Source: Bryobacterales bacterium
GTDB taxonomy: Bacteria; Acidobacteriota; Terriglobia; Bryobacterales; Bryobacteraceae
Reading direction: 5' to 3'
DNA: 64,000 nucleotides
NCBI GenBank assembly: GCA_020852175.1
Contig: JADZBH010000036.1
Coordinates: 1 to 64,000, forward strand
Position numbers and translations under genes: made by a program
Shown here: positions 26,087 to 34,589 of the stretch, piece by piece
Numbering within the stretch: the first letter of the stretch is position 1
How the letters are laid out: each line of letters begins with the position of its first letter
The notes under the pieces: model-generated
What the model saw: only the letters and a program-made list of their open reading frames with translations
Databases searched by the model: none
Told to the model about the DNA's origin: nothing

Positions 26087-27195
26087 GCGCGCACCGGGCC
26101 CGCAAGCGCCGGCGCCTGGCGCAGGGCTCCGAGCATGGCGGCGGGAATTTTCAGAAGAGGGAGCACCTGTCCGGCCCCGCCCAGCCGGATGGCTTCCATC
26201 GGCATTCCGAACACCACGCAGCTCTGCTCATCCTGGGCGATCGTGCGCGCGCCCGCCTGGCGCAGGGCCAACATACCTTGCGCTCCGTCGGCGCCCATGC
26301 CGGTCAGCAGGGCGGCCACCACGGGCCCTCGCGCGGCCTGCACCATCGACTGGAACATGACATCGACGCTGGGCCGCTGGTAACAAACCGCAGGGCCGTT
26401 CCGCAGCGCCACGCGGTAGCCGTTGCCGGTCCACTGCAACAACATGTGCAGGCCGCCCGGAGCGACCAGCGCCTTGCCCGGCCCCACCACGTCGCCCTCG
26501 GCGGCTTCCTTCACCTCCATGGCGCAGTTCTCATTCAGACGTTCGGAGAAGGTCTTGCTGAAACCGGCCGGGATGTGCTGGGTGATCAGGATGCCCGGCG
26601 AGTTCCGGGGCAGGTGCGACAGAACGTTCAGAATCGCCTCGGTTCCCCCCGTGGAGGCGCCGATGCCGAACAGGGTGTGCGGCGGGTAGTGGAGCGTGGG
26701 GTCGTCGCCCGGAAGCGCGGGCGCATGGGCCTGCGCCGCGCGGGCCGCCATGCCGGGCGTCCAGCCGGCAGGCACGGCCTTGCGCTCCACGCGGGCGCGG
26801 GCCGCGGCGCGGATCTTGAAGCAGAGAGTGTCCACCAGATCGCCCACCGAATACGGGCCGTTCGGCTTGGCCAGCACCTCGACGGCGCCCGAGCGCAGAG
26901 CCTCCATCGCGTTCTCCCGGGAAGCCTTCACGAGCGAACTGATCACCACCACGGGCAGCGGATGGGTGGCCATCAGCTTGCGCAGAAAGGTGAGGCCATC
27001 CATGCGGGGCATCTCCAGGTCCAGCGTCAGCACGTCAGGTTTTAACTCGGCGATCCGCTCCTGGGCCACCAGCGGGTCCGGCGCCGTGCCGGCGATTTCG
27101 ATGTGCGGATCCTTCGAGAGCGCCTCGGAGAGGATCTTGCGCACCAGCGCGGAGTCATCGACGATGAGGACGCGCACCTTTTTACCGGGAGTCAT
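26083..27195 (-). CDS. cheB: Chemotaxis methylesterase/deamidase CheB
   Basis: A 370-residue CheB that removes methyl groups from chemoreceptors and can deamidate glutamines. The receiver domain (about 7-125) has acidic pocket residues Asp13 and Asp14 and phospho-acceptor Asp59 (LTLDLEMPRMDG). After a linker the methylesterase domain (about 180-355) shows GIGASTGGTEA with the serine nucleophile, ITQHIPAGF with the histidine and GMGADGAQGM with the aspartate. It is last in the chemotaxis operon, three bases after the cheX-like gene. All catalytic residues are present, although no receptor gene is nearby. Confidence 0.95.
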   Translation of the reverse strand: MTPGKKVRVLIVDDSALVRKILSEALSKDPHIEIAGTAPDPLVAQERIAELKPDVLTLDLEMPRMDGLTFLRKLMATHPLPVVVISSLVKASRENAMEALRSGAVEVLAKPNGPYSVGDLVDTLCFKIRAAARARVERKAVPAGWTPGMAARAAQAHAPALPGDDPTLHYPPHTLFGIGASTGGTEAILNVLSHLPRNSPGILITQHIPAGFSKTFSERLNENCAMEVKEAAEGDVVGPGKALVAPGGLHMLLQWTGNGYRVALRNGPAVCYQRPSVDVMFQSMVQAARGPVVAALLTGMGADGAQGMLALRQAGARTIAQDEQSCVVFGMPMEAIRLGGAGQVLPLLKIPAAMLGALRQAPALAGPVRA

Positions 27196-27198
27196 GGC

Positions 27199-27681
27199 CT
27201 AGGCCGCTCTGGCCTCCCGCCACATCCAGAAACAGAGCTTCACGTCGCCGAGGCCCAGATCGAAGACGCACTTGTGGCCGGCGTCCATCCGGCTGAGGCA
27301 CTCCAGGTCGGACTGCGTCATCTGGGGCGCGCCCAACTGGAACAACGATTGGCTCTCCAGACGGCTCAGCACGCTGCCGCACAGCATATTGGCCAGTTCG
27401 CACACGACGCCTTCAATCTCCGGTTGGGTCAGTTCCGGCTCCTCCTTGCCCAGGAAACCAGCGGCCAGCACCGGCGCGATGTCGCGGCTGACGGCCAGTT
27501 CCAGGCGTCCCTCGGCCGCCCCCTGGAAGTCCATCTCGGCGTAGAGGTGCTCCTTGTGGGCCACCTCTTCCCAGCCGGCCTCCCGCTCCACGGAGAGAAA
27601 GAACATGGTTTCCAGCACCTCCCCGGCGGACTGCCGCAAGCACTCGGCGACCTGCGCCCGTTCGTTCTCCGATTCAACCAT
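27199..27681 (-). CDS. cheX: CheX-like phosphatase of the chemotaxis system
   Basis: A 160-residue protein with the CheC/CheX/FliY phosphatase fold. The signature ExxN appears once as CELANMLCGS (Glu95 and Asn98), followed by a helix SVLSRLES. CheC and FliY carry the motif twice, so one copy and the length point to CheX or a close relative. It would dephosphorylate phospho-CheY in the absence of CheZ, for which no gene is seen. It overlaps the response-regulator gene by eight bases and is followed by cheB. The assignment to CheX rather than a CheC-like adaptor is fairly but not fully secure. Confidence 0.75.
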   Translation of the reverse strand: MVESENERAQVAECLRQSAGEVLETMFFLSVEREAGWEEVAHKEHLYAEMDFQGAAEGRLELAVSRDIAPVLAAGFLGKEEPELTQPEIEGVVCELANMLCGSVLSRLESQSLFQLGAPQMTQSDLECLSRMDAGHKCVFDLGLGDVKLCFWMWREARAA

Positions 27682-28060
27682 GAGACACCTCCAACACCCG
27701 TTCCAGCTCCTCGCGCAGCGACTCGGGCGAGAACGGCTTCTTCACATAGCCCTTGGCGCCCAGCGACATCATGCGCTCCACACGCGTCCCCGTGGAATCG
27801 GTGGAGACCACCACCACGGGCACGGTCTTCAAATCGCCGCGCGCGGCCACCTGTTCGAGGAACTCCTCGCCGTTCATCACTGGCATGTTGATATCGGTGA
27901 GGATCACGTCCACCCAGCTCCGGCCGAGAATCTCCAGCGCCTCGCGGCCATGTCCGGCCTCGAGCCGCTCGCCGATCTCCATGCCGGTCAGGCCGAGCAC
28001 CCTGCCGATGAAGCTTCGCATGGCGGGCGAATCATCCACGATCAGTACGTCGTATGCCAT
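27674..28060 (-). CDS. cheY: Chemotaxis response regulator CheY
   Basis: A 128-residue stand-alone receiver domain. Asp9 and Asp10 (LIVDDSPAMR) form the metal site, Asp56 (ILTDINMPVMNG) is the phospho-acceptor, VVSTDS provides the switch hydroxyl and VKKPFSPE the conserved lysine. CheA would phosphorylate it, and it would bind the flagellar switch, although the stator genes are 26 kb away. It overlaps the cheX-like gene by eight bases and follows cheD by 24. CheY is the natural call from length and context; a different single-domain receiver role cannot be excluded. Confidence 0.88.
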   Translation of the reverse strand: MAYDVLIVDDSPAMRSFIGRVLGLTGMEIGERLEAGHGREALEILGRSWVDVILTDINMPVMNGEEFLEQVAARGDLKTVPVVVVSTDSTGTRVERMMSLGAKGYVKKPFSPESLREELERVLEVSHG

Positions 28061-28084
28061 CGCGTTGTCTCCTTCGCCGTTTCC

Positions 28085-28618
28085 TTACCCCACGGGCGCG
28101 GCCACGGGCCGATCCACCCGCGCCTGCCTCCGCAGCGGAACCTCGAACTCCGGCGCGCCCGGCTCGCGAATGGTCATCCGCCCGCCGTCCAGTTCCATGC
28201 GTACCGTCCGCGACAGGGTCCCGCCGACATGCTCGGAACTGATGAACACGCCCTCCTTCCACAGCAGCTTTTTCACGGCCAGATGGTTCCGCTTGCCAAT
28301 GTTGAATACCCCCTCGGCGTCCATCACCTGCGCTCCGCCGGCCAGCCGGACGATGAGGTTCTGCTTCCGCCCGCCGAGCGCGTAGACGTGCTGGAACAGC
28401 AGCGGAACGCCCGTGTCGGCGAACATGTAGGGGGTCTGCCCCGCTTTTCGCGTGTCCAGGCTGCTTTCCGGCAGCATGAAATGGAGCATCCCTCCCGCCT
28501 TGGACGCCGGGTCGTAGAGCACGACGGCGATGCACGAGCCCAGGGCGTAGGTCACCAGTTGATCGCCCGTGTCGCGGCTGAACTTGCAGTCGGCGATGCC
28601 GACGATCCTCTGCGCCAT
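28085..28618 (-). CDS. cheD: Chemoreceptor glutamine deamidase CheD
   Basis: A 177-residue CheD that deamidates receptor glutamines and in some species is a partner of CheC. The catalytic cysteine lies in TYALGSCIAVVLYDP, the histidine in GGMLHFMLPES and the threonine in FADTGVPLLFQ. ATG at 28618 is chosen over the upstream in-frame start at 28693 because a GAGGA sequence sits just before it and the N-terminus MAQRIVGIADCKFS aligns with the family. It lies between cheR and cheY in the operon. It can act only on receptors encoded elsewhere. Confidence 0.92.
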   Translation of the reverse strand: MAQRIVGIADCKFSRDTGDQLVTYALGSCIAVVLYDPASKAGGMLHFMLPESSLDTRKAGQTPYMFADTGVPLLFQHVYALGGRKQNLIVRLAGGAQVMDAEGVFNIGKRNHLAVKKLLWKEGVFISSEHVGGTLSRTVRMELDGGRMTIREPGAPEFEVPLRRQARVDRPVAAPVG

Positions 28619-28689
28619 GTGGTCTTCCTCGCCTTCCTTGCCGGTCGCATCTCCCCCGCGCACTCGCTCCGCCTCCGCGCGCCAGGCCG

Positions 28690-29598
28690 TCATGCCAGCC
28701 TGCCCGGCTTCCTGTAGGTGGCCGGCGCGACATACTCCAGGCCCAGGTTCATGCCGGTAAGGCTCTCGCTATGGCCAATCAGCAGGTAACCGCCCGGCTC
28801 CAGTTGCTCCATCAACCGCTTCACGAGGGCTTCCTGCGTGGCGCGGTCGAAGTAGATCATGACGTTGCGCAGGAAGATGAGCGGACAGCGCCGCCCCGCA
28901 GCCAGTGGCTCCATCAGGTTGAGCCGCTGGAACTCCACCATCCGGCGCACCTCGGGCCGTATGCGCCAGCCCGCGTCCTTGCCCTCGCCGTCGCGCGCCA
29001 GGTACTTACGCTGCCAGTCCGGCGGCATGCCGCCGATCCGCTCGGCGGGGTAGAGCGCCTCGCGGGCAAAGCCGAGCGCGCGCGTGGAGATGTCGCTCGC
29101 CAGGATGCGCACCTGGCCGCCGGCCCTGGCGCCGAGAGCCTCCAGCGTGGCGCAGGCGATGGAGTAGGGCTCCTCGCCGGTGGAGCAGGCGGCGCTCCAG
29201 ATGTCGATCCGCGGCCGCCGGTCCACGGCCGGCAGCACCGTCCGCCGCAGGACCTCGAAGTGGACCGGCTCGCGCAGGAAGCCGGTGAAGTTGGTGGTGA
29301 GCGCGTCGATCATAGCGGCCAGCATCGCGCCGCCGGCATCGGCCCGGACCTGGCGCAGATACTCCTGGTAGCTCCTCAGCCCCCTGCCCGCCAGAATCTT
29401 CCCGAGACGGGCGGCGACCAGGTCCTCCTTGCCGGGCTGAAGGTCGATGCCTGCCTGGGCGTAGATGAACTTGCGGATCTCCTGAAACTCCTGCGCCGAC
29501 AGGGCGGGACGGTTGCCGGGCGGCGCCGGGGGGGGCAACGGAGCCCCGGCCGGGGGGCGCGGCGCGGCGGCGCGGCTACGCCAGGGCATGTTCGCCAT
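28690..29598 (-). CDS. cheR: Chemotaxis receptor methyltransferase CheR
   Basis: A 302-residue S-adenosylmethionine-dependent methyltransferase. After a Pro/Ala-rich N-terminus (about 5-32), the helical CheR N domain runs about 33-100. The catalytic domain has WSAACSTGEEPYSIA for the cofactor, ILASDISTRAL, LIFLRNVMIYFD and GGYLLIGHSESL. It has no C-terminal pentapeptide-binding extension. It overlaps the end of cheA by 23 bases, with GGAAGGGG just before its ATG, so the two are translationally coupled. It would methylate chemoreceptor glutamates opposite to CheB. Confidence 0.95.
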   Translation of the reverse strand: MANMPWRSRAAAPRPPAGAPLPPPAPPGNRPALSAQEFQEIRKFIYAQAGIDLQPGKEDLVAARLGKILAGRGLRSYQEYLRQVRADAGGAMLAAMIDALTTNFTGFLREPVHFEVLRRTVLPAVDRRPRIDIWSAACSTGEEPYSIACATLEALGARAGGQVRILASDISTRALGFAREALYPAERIGGMPPDWQRKYLARDGEGKDAGWRIRPEVRRMVEFQRLNLMEPLAAGRRCPLIFLRNVMIYFDRATQEALVKRLMEQLEPGGYLLIGHSESLTGMNLGLEYVAPATYRKPGRLA

Positions 29599-31570
29599 AT
29601 ACCCCTTCCAGATCGAGAATCAGGCCCACCCGTCCGTCACCCAGAATGGCCCCGCCGGCCACGCCGGGGATGTTCTTCATGCCCTCGCCGAGGCTCTTGA
29701 TCACCACCTCCTGCTTGCCGATGAACTCGTCCACCATCAGGCAAAAGCGCCTGCCGCCGGTCTCGGCCACCACGAAGAGGCTCTCGGCCGCCTCGCGGGT
29801 CCTGGGCGTGACCGAGAAGCGGCGGTGAAGCCGGACCACCGGCAACAGCCGGTTCCGGACCATCGCCATCTCGCCCTGCCCTTTCACGCTGGAGAGCATC
29901 TCCGGCGTGGGCCGGAACATCTCCTGCACGGCGAAAATCGGCACGATGTAGCGCTCCCCGCCGACTCCCACCACGAGGCCGTCGATGATGGCCAGCGTCA
30001 GCGGCAGCTTCAACTGGAACACGGTGCCCTTGCCCGGCTCGGAGTGGATTTCGATGCGGCCCCGCAGCTTGGCCACCTGCCTGCGCACCACATCCATGCC
30101 GACGCCGCGCCCGCTGACATCGGTGACGGCGGCGGCCGTGGAGAAGCCGGGCTCGAAGATCAGGTTATAAATGTCGTTATCGGAAGGCGTCTGGCCCTCG
30201 CCCACCAGGCCGCGGCCGCGCGCCTTGGCGAGAATCCTGTCGCGGTCCAGTCCCCGGCCGTCATCCTCGATCTCGATCAGAATGTGTCCGGCCTGATGTG
30301 TGGCACGCAGGGCGATGCGGGCCCGCCCACTCTTGCCCGCCGCCAGCCGGTCGCCCGCCGGTTCAATGCCGTGGTCGAGCGAGTTCCGCACCATGTGCAT
30401 CATCGGATCGGCCAACTCCTCGACGATGGTCTTGTCGATCTGCGTCTCCTCGCCGGACATATCGAGATCGGCCGGTTTGTCCATCTTGCGCGACAGGTCG
30501 CGCACCAGTCGCGCCACGCGGTGGAAGAGCTGCCCGACGGGCATCATCCGCATGGCCATGGCCGTCTTCTGCACCTCGACGGTGACCCGCGACAACTGAG
30601 TCAGGTTGCGGGTGACGCGCGGCGATCGAAGGCCCGCCAGTTCCGGGTCCTGCCGCACCATGGACTGCGCGATCACCATCTCGCCGACCATGTCGAGCAG
30701 GTGGTCCAGTTTCTGCGTATCCACGCGCACGGAGAATTTTTCGCCGGGGGCTTGCGCGGCCGCGGGAACTGGCGGAGGCGCGGCGGCGGATGCCGGAGCA
30801 GGAGGCTCCGGGGAGGAGCTTGGCGCATCCGTCCGGGCCGGAGCGGCTGGCGGCAGTAACGGATCAGGAAGGGCCGCCACGGAGCAGGGGCGGTCCAGGG
30901 ACTGGACGCGGGCAACCAGGCCGCCGACCGGGGCTGCCTCGCCCGGCTGCGCCCCCGACAATCCGGCTTCCAGGCGGTTCATCTCCTGCTTCAGGTAATC
31001 GGCGCTTTCCAGCACCACGTCGATCACCGCGGGCGTAATGGCCAACTGCTGATTGCGCGCCAGGTCGAGAATTGTCTCCACCTCGTGCGCCAGGGCGCGG
31101 ATGGAGTCGAATTCCAGAAATCCAGCCAGCCCCTTCACCGTGTGGAAGCTGCGGAAGATGCTGTGCAGGGCCTCGGGCTGCGACGGTTCGCGGTCCAGCG
31201 TGAGCAGATCGTTCTCGATCGAGGTGAGATGATCGCGGGTCTCCAGGATGAAATCGTTCACCAGACCGGGGTCTTGCGCCAGCTCATTCGGCTTCCTGGC
31301 AACGGCGGCATCGCCTGCCGTGGCCGCCTCGACGGCCCGGCGCAACTTGTCCAACCCCTCGGCCAGGGCGCCTTCGGTGTGCCACTGAGGCGAGGTGGCC
31401 ATCCGCTCGGCGATCCGGGCGGCCAGGCGCGATATCTCGTCCCATCCCTCGCGACCCGCCTCCTGGCGTATCCATGCCAGAGCCTCGGCCGCCGGCCCCA
31501 CCGAGGCGGCCTCACCCAATACAAATTGCGCCGCCACCGAATCGATCCGTGCTTCCCACTCTCGCCGCAT
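29576..31570 (-). CDS. cheA: Chemotaxis histidine kinase CheA, lacking a P2 domain
   Basis: A 664-residue CheA. Residues 1-95 are an extra helical segment; the HPt domain follows, with phospho-acceptor His143 in FRSFHTVKGLAGF. Where a CheY-binding P2 domain would normally sit there is a Pro/Ala/Ser-rich linker (about 230-285). Then come the dimerisation region (DTQKLDHLLDMVGEMVIAQS), the ATPase with MVRNSLDHGIE, EIEDDGRGLD and DVSGRGVGMDVV boxes, and a C-terminal CheW-like domain (PLTLAIIDGLVVGVGGE). ATG at 31570 follows GGAGAGG; a start at 31612 is less likely. It follows cheW by 73 bases and overlaps cheR. Missing P2 would lower the rate of phosphotransfer to CheY. Confidence 0.95.
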   Translation of the reverse strand: MRREWEARIDSVAAQFVLGEAASVGPAAEALAWIRQEAGREGWDEISRLAARIAERMATSPQWHTEGALAEGLDKLRRAVEAATAGDAAVARKPNELAQDPGLVNDFILETRDHLTSIENDLLTLDREPSQPEALHSIFRSFHTVKGLAGFLEFDSIRALAHEVETILDLARNQQLAITPAVIDVVLESADYLKQEMNRLEAGLSGAQPGEAAPVGGLVARVQSLDRPCSVAALPDPLLPPAAPARTDAPSSSPEPPAPASAAAPPPVPAAAQAPGEKFSVRVDTQKLDHLLDMVGEMVIAQSMVRQDPELAGLRSPRVTRNLTQLSRVTVEVQKTAMAMRMMPVGQLFHRVARLVRDLSRKMDKPADLDMSGEETQIDKTIVEELADPMMHMVRNSLDHGIEPAGDRLAAGKSGRARIALRATHQAGHILIEIEDDGRGLDRDRILAKARGRGLVGEGQTPSDNDIYNLIFEPGFSTAAAVTDVSGRGVGMDVVRRQVAKLRGRIEIHSEPGKGTVFQLKLPLTLAIIDGLVVGVGGERYIVPIFAVQEMFRPTPEMLSSVKGQGEMAMVRNRLLPVVRLHRRFSVTPRTREAAESLFVVAETGGRRFCLMVDEFIGKQEVVIKSLGEGMKNIPGVAGGAILGDGRVGLILDLEGVYGEHALA

Positions 31571-31643
31571 AGCGATCCTCTCCCCTGTCCTCTCTCCTTG
31601 GTCCTTCCCCACGCAGGCGCCATCCCGGCCCGCCCCGGCCTGT

Positions 31644-32165
31644 CTAGCGCAGCGCCGCCTGCAGGGTGCTCAGATCGTGGGCCGTCAAAACGTGGTCGAT
31701 GTCGAGCAGAATCTTCACCTTGCCCTTGAGCTTGGCCATGCCGAGCAAACCGCGTGTCTCCACGCCCGTGCCGAAGTCCGGCGTATCCTCCACGTCGGCC
31801 GCCGTCAGATTCAACACCTCGCTCACGCCGTCCACCACGATGCCCATCTGCAGGGTGGGCGCATGGTCGCCTTTCACCTGGACCACGATGATGCAGGTGC
31901 GCTGCGTGTAGGGCGCTTCCTCCAGGCCGAACTTGAGCCGCAGATCGATCACCGGAATCACCTTGCCGCGCAGATTGATGACGCCCTTGGTGTGGCGCGG
32001 CGTGTGCGGCACTGCCGTGATGTCCTGCACGCCCATGATTTCGCGGACCTTCATCACCTGGATGCCAAACTCTTCGTTACCCAGGTGGAAGGCCAGATAC
32101 TTGCCGCTGCGATGATCCGCGGCCTGGCCCGCCGCTGCTTTGTTGTCCGAAACCGTCGCTGTCAT
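31644..32165 (-). CDS. cheW: Chemotaxis coupling protein CheW
   Basis: A 173-residue CheW, the scaffold joining receptors to CheA. The fold is marked by YLAFHLGNEEFGIQVMKVRE, VINLRGKVIPVIDLRLKFG and GIVVDGVSEVLNL. ATG at 32165 is preferred because AGGAG precedes it, and the extra 45 residues encoded up to 32300 look non-coding. It is the first gene of the chemotaxis operon. The 180 bases upstream hold no promoter that I can call; a sigma-28 pattern was looked for and not found. Confidence 0.93.
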   Translation of the reverse strand: MTATVSDNKAAAGQAADHRSGKYLAFHLGNEEFGIQVMKVREIMGVQDITAVPHTPRHTKGVINLRGKVIPVIDLRLKFGLEEAPYTQRTCIIVVQVKGDHAPTLQMGIVVDGVSEVLNLTAADVEDTPDFGTGVETRGLLGMAKLKGKVKILLDIDHVLTAHDLSTLQAALR

Positions 32166-32346
32166 TTTTTCTCCTGACTTGCCCGCCTTCCCCGTGTTCC
32201 ACCCGCTGTCCTGAGGCGCGGCAGCCCGGGTGAACACCCTGGTGATGGGCCGGAGACGCCGCTCCGGTTGGGCCCGCGGGGGCGGGTCTTCACTAGGCAT
32301 ATCGTGTGAAAACGGAACTCCGTGAAGGGGAAATGCGGGGGGAGGG

Positions 32347-34521
32347 TTAGCGCGGGCGGGCGTGCAGCAAACGCAAGCCGTTGAGAGTCACCAGAAGGGT
32401 CGCTCCCATGTCGGCGGCGACGGCCATCCACAGCGTGGCCCAGCCGGAGAAGGCGAGAATCAGAAACGCGCCTTTCAGCGCCAGGGCGAAGATGACGTTC
32501 TGGCGGATCACCGAGGCGGTGCGGCGGGCGTGGGCAAGCAGGAACGGCAGGCGGGTGAGTCCGCCGCTGAGAAAGACGACGTCGGCGGTTTCCAGCACGG
32601 CATCGAAGCCGCCCGAACCGATGGCGATGCTGAGGTTGGCGGCCGCCATCGCCTGGGCGTCGTTCACGCCGTCGCCGACCATGGTGGCGTGGCCCGTGGC
32701 GGCACGCAGTTTTTCGACGGCGGCGGCCTTGTCGGCGGGCATCAATTCGGCGTGGATCTCATCCACGTCGAGTTGGCGGCCGACGCGCTCGGCCGTCAGG
32801 CGGTTGTCGCCGGTAAGCATCACGATGCGGTCCGCGCCCATGCGGCGCAACCGGGCCAGGCTGTCACGGGCCTCCTCGCGCAGGGGGTCGTCCAACAGCA
32901 GCGCCGCCCATACCTGTTCGCGGGTGCCGCAGACGATGAGGCTGCCGGACTGGCGCTCCTGTTCGGAAAGCCGGTCCAGGACCAAATTGGGGTCGAATCC
33001 CTGATCAGCCATCATCCGGACGCTGCCGGCCCAGAAGTATGCTCCGCCCACCTCGCCTTCAGCGCCGCGACCGAGGTAGTTCTGAAACCCGGTGACCGGA
33101 AGCGAGGCGACCCCCTGTTGCTGGGCGTAGCGGCGGACGGCGCTGGCCAGCGGGTGGGTGCTTGCGCTTTCCAGCGCGGCCAGGCGCTCCAGCACCTCGT
33201 GCTCCGAGCGTCCGTTCAAGCAGACCATCCTCTGCACGCTGGGCTCCCCTTGGGTGAGCACGCCGGTTTTGTCGAAGGCGAGGCCGCGCATGCGGGCCGC
33301 TTCCTCCAGGAACGCCCCGCCCTTCACCAGCACGCCGTTTCGCGCCGCCGAGGCGAGGGCGGCCACCACGCTGACCGGCGTGGAGATCACCAGCGCGCAG
33401 GGGCAGGAGATGAGCAGGATGACCATGCTCTGGTAGAACCACCCGGACCACTCGCCGCGTCCGAGCGCGGGCGGAACCACGGCCACGAGCAGGGCCGCCA
33501 TCAGCATGGCGGGCGTATAAATGCGCGAGAAGCGTTCCACGAACTGTTCGCTGGGGGCGCGGCGCTGTTGCGCGCGCTCCACCATGCGCACGATGCGCGA
33601 CAGCGTGGTGTCGGCGGCGGCGCGCGTGGTGCGCACGTCGAGCAGGCCGTTGCCGTTCATTGTCCCGGCGTAGACCTCATCGCCCTGTTCTTTCCAGACG
33701 GGCACGGATTCGCCGGTGATCATGGCCTGGTTCACGTCGGATTCGCCGGCCGCAACCTGCCCGTCGCAGGGGATGCGTTCGCCCGGCCGCACGCGGACGA
33801 TGGCGCCGACGGGCACCTGGTCCACGGCCATGCGGTGTTCGTGATCGTGGTGGACGACGGCCGCCTCGCCCGGGGCGAGTTTCATCAGCCCGATGACGGC
33901 TTTCCGCGCGCGCGCCAGCGAGTAGCTTTCCAGCAGCGCGGCCGTGGCGAACAGGAAGGCGAGCGAGGCGCCCTCCAGCCACTCGCCGAGGTAGGAGGCG
34001 CCGAACAGCGAGATGGTCACCAGCAGGTTCATATCCGGCTGGAGCCGGCGAAGCGCGAACCAGGCCTTCGGCAGGACGAAAATGCTGCCCGCGATCATGG
34101 AGGCCAGGCAAAGGGCGATGGCCGCCGGGGGCATGGAGCCGCGGGCGTGCTCGTGGTGGAGGATGGCGTCGAGCAGGCCGCCGTGCGCCAATCCCTGCAC
34201 GGTCATGGCGCCGGCCAGGAAGAGGCCGCTGGCCGCGGCCAGCAGAGGGCGTTGCCAGCGTTCCCGCCAACTTGCCGTTTCGCGGACCTCGCGCCAGATT
34301 TCGGCGCGCATGCCGGTTTCGGCCACCGCCTGCTCAAGTCCCTCGGCCGGGATGCGCGCAGGGTCGAACTCCACCGTCATCTTGGCTTGTAGCACGTCGA
34401 AGCGAAGGTCGTAGATCCCTTTTTTCGCTGCCAGTTGGCGGCGCAGGACAGACACCTCCTCGGCGCAGTCCAGACCGTGGATGCGGTAGTCGAGTGTGGA
34501 ACGGGGTGCTGCGGAAGGCAC
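32347..34521 (-). CDS. Heavy-metal P1B-type ATPase, probable zinc/cadmium exporter
   Basis: A 724-residue heavy-metal P1B ATPase. The N-terminal metal-binding domain (about 12-75) has HGLDCAEEV, a single cysteine flanked by two glutamates in place of CxxC. Later motifs are MITGESVPVW, the membrane signature SCPCALVIS, AFDKTGVLTQGEP with the phosphorylated aspartate, STHPLASAV and MVGDGVNDAQ. A His/Asp-rich loop (VHHDHEHRM) precedes the actuator domain. CPC with a DCAEE-type domain fits Zn(II)/Cd(II)/Pb(II) rather than Cu(I) export. It is divergent from the antiporter at 34590 with 68 bases between, a likely shared control region; no metal-sensing regulator is adjacent. Confidence 0.9.
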   Translation of the reverse strand: MPSAAPRSTLDYRIHGLDCAEEVSVLRRQLAAKKGIYDLRFDVLQAKMTVEFDPARIPAEGLEQAVAETGMRAEIWREVRETASWRERWQRPLLAAASGLFLAGAMTVQGLAHGGLLDAILHHEHARGSMPPAAIALCLASMIAGSIFVLPKAWFALRRLQPDMNLLVTISLFGASYLGEWLEGASLAFLFATAALLESYSLARARKAVIGLMKLAPGEAAVVHHDHEHRMAVDQVPVGAIVRVRPGERIPCDGQVAAGESDVNQAMITGESVPVWKEQGDEVYAGTMNGNGLLDVRTTRAAADTTLSRIVRMVERAQQRRAPSEQFVERFSRIYTPAMLMAALLVAVVPPALGRGEWSGWFYQSMVILLISCPCALVISTPVSVVAALASAARNGVLVKGGAFLEEAARMRGLAFDKTGVLTQGEPSVQRMVCLNGRSEHEVLERLAALESASTHPLASAVRRYAQQQGVASLPVTGFQNYLGRGAEGEVGGAYFWAGSVRMMADQGFDPNLVLDRLSEQERQSGSLIVCGTREQVWAALLLDDPLREEARDSLARLRRMGADRIVMLTGDNRLTAERVGRQLDVDEIHAELMPADKAAAVEKLRAATGHATMVGDGVNDAQAMAAANLSIAIGSGGFDAVLETADVVFLSGGLTRLPFLLAHARRTASVIRQNVIFALALKGAFLILAFSGWATLWMAVAADMGATLLVTLNGLRLLHARPR

Positions 34522-34589
34522 GGTAACTCCAGTATAGGAAGCAGCGGGGCGAAGAAAAGTTGCAGGCGCGATACCCTAGGGGTTCTCTC

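Noticed and set aside
27554..28717. 387-residue frame on the plus strand across the chemotaxis genes
   Set aside because: It is antisense to cheX, cheY and cheD, whose catalytic motifs are clear, and has no recognisable domain.
32166..32346. Sigma-28 flagellar promoter before cheW
   Set aside because: No TAAA-N15-GCCGATAA-like pair is present; the nearest resemblance (ACGATAT) lacks a matching upstream element.
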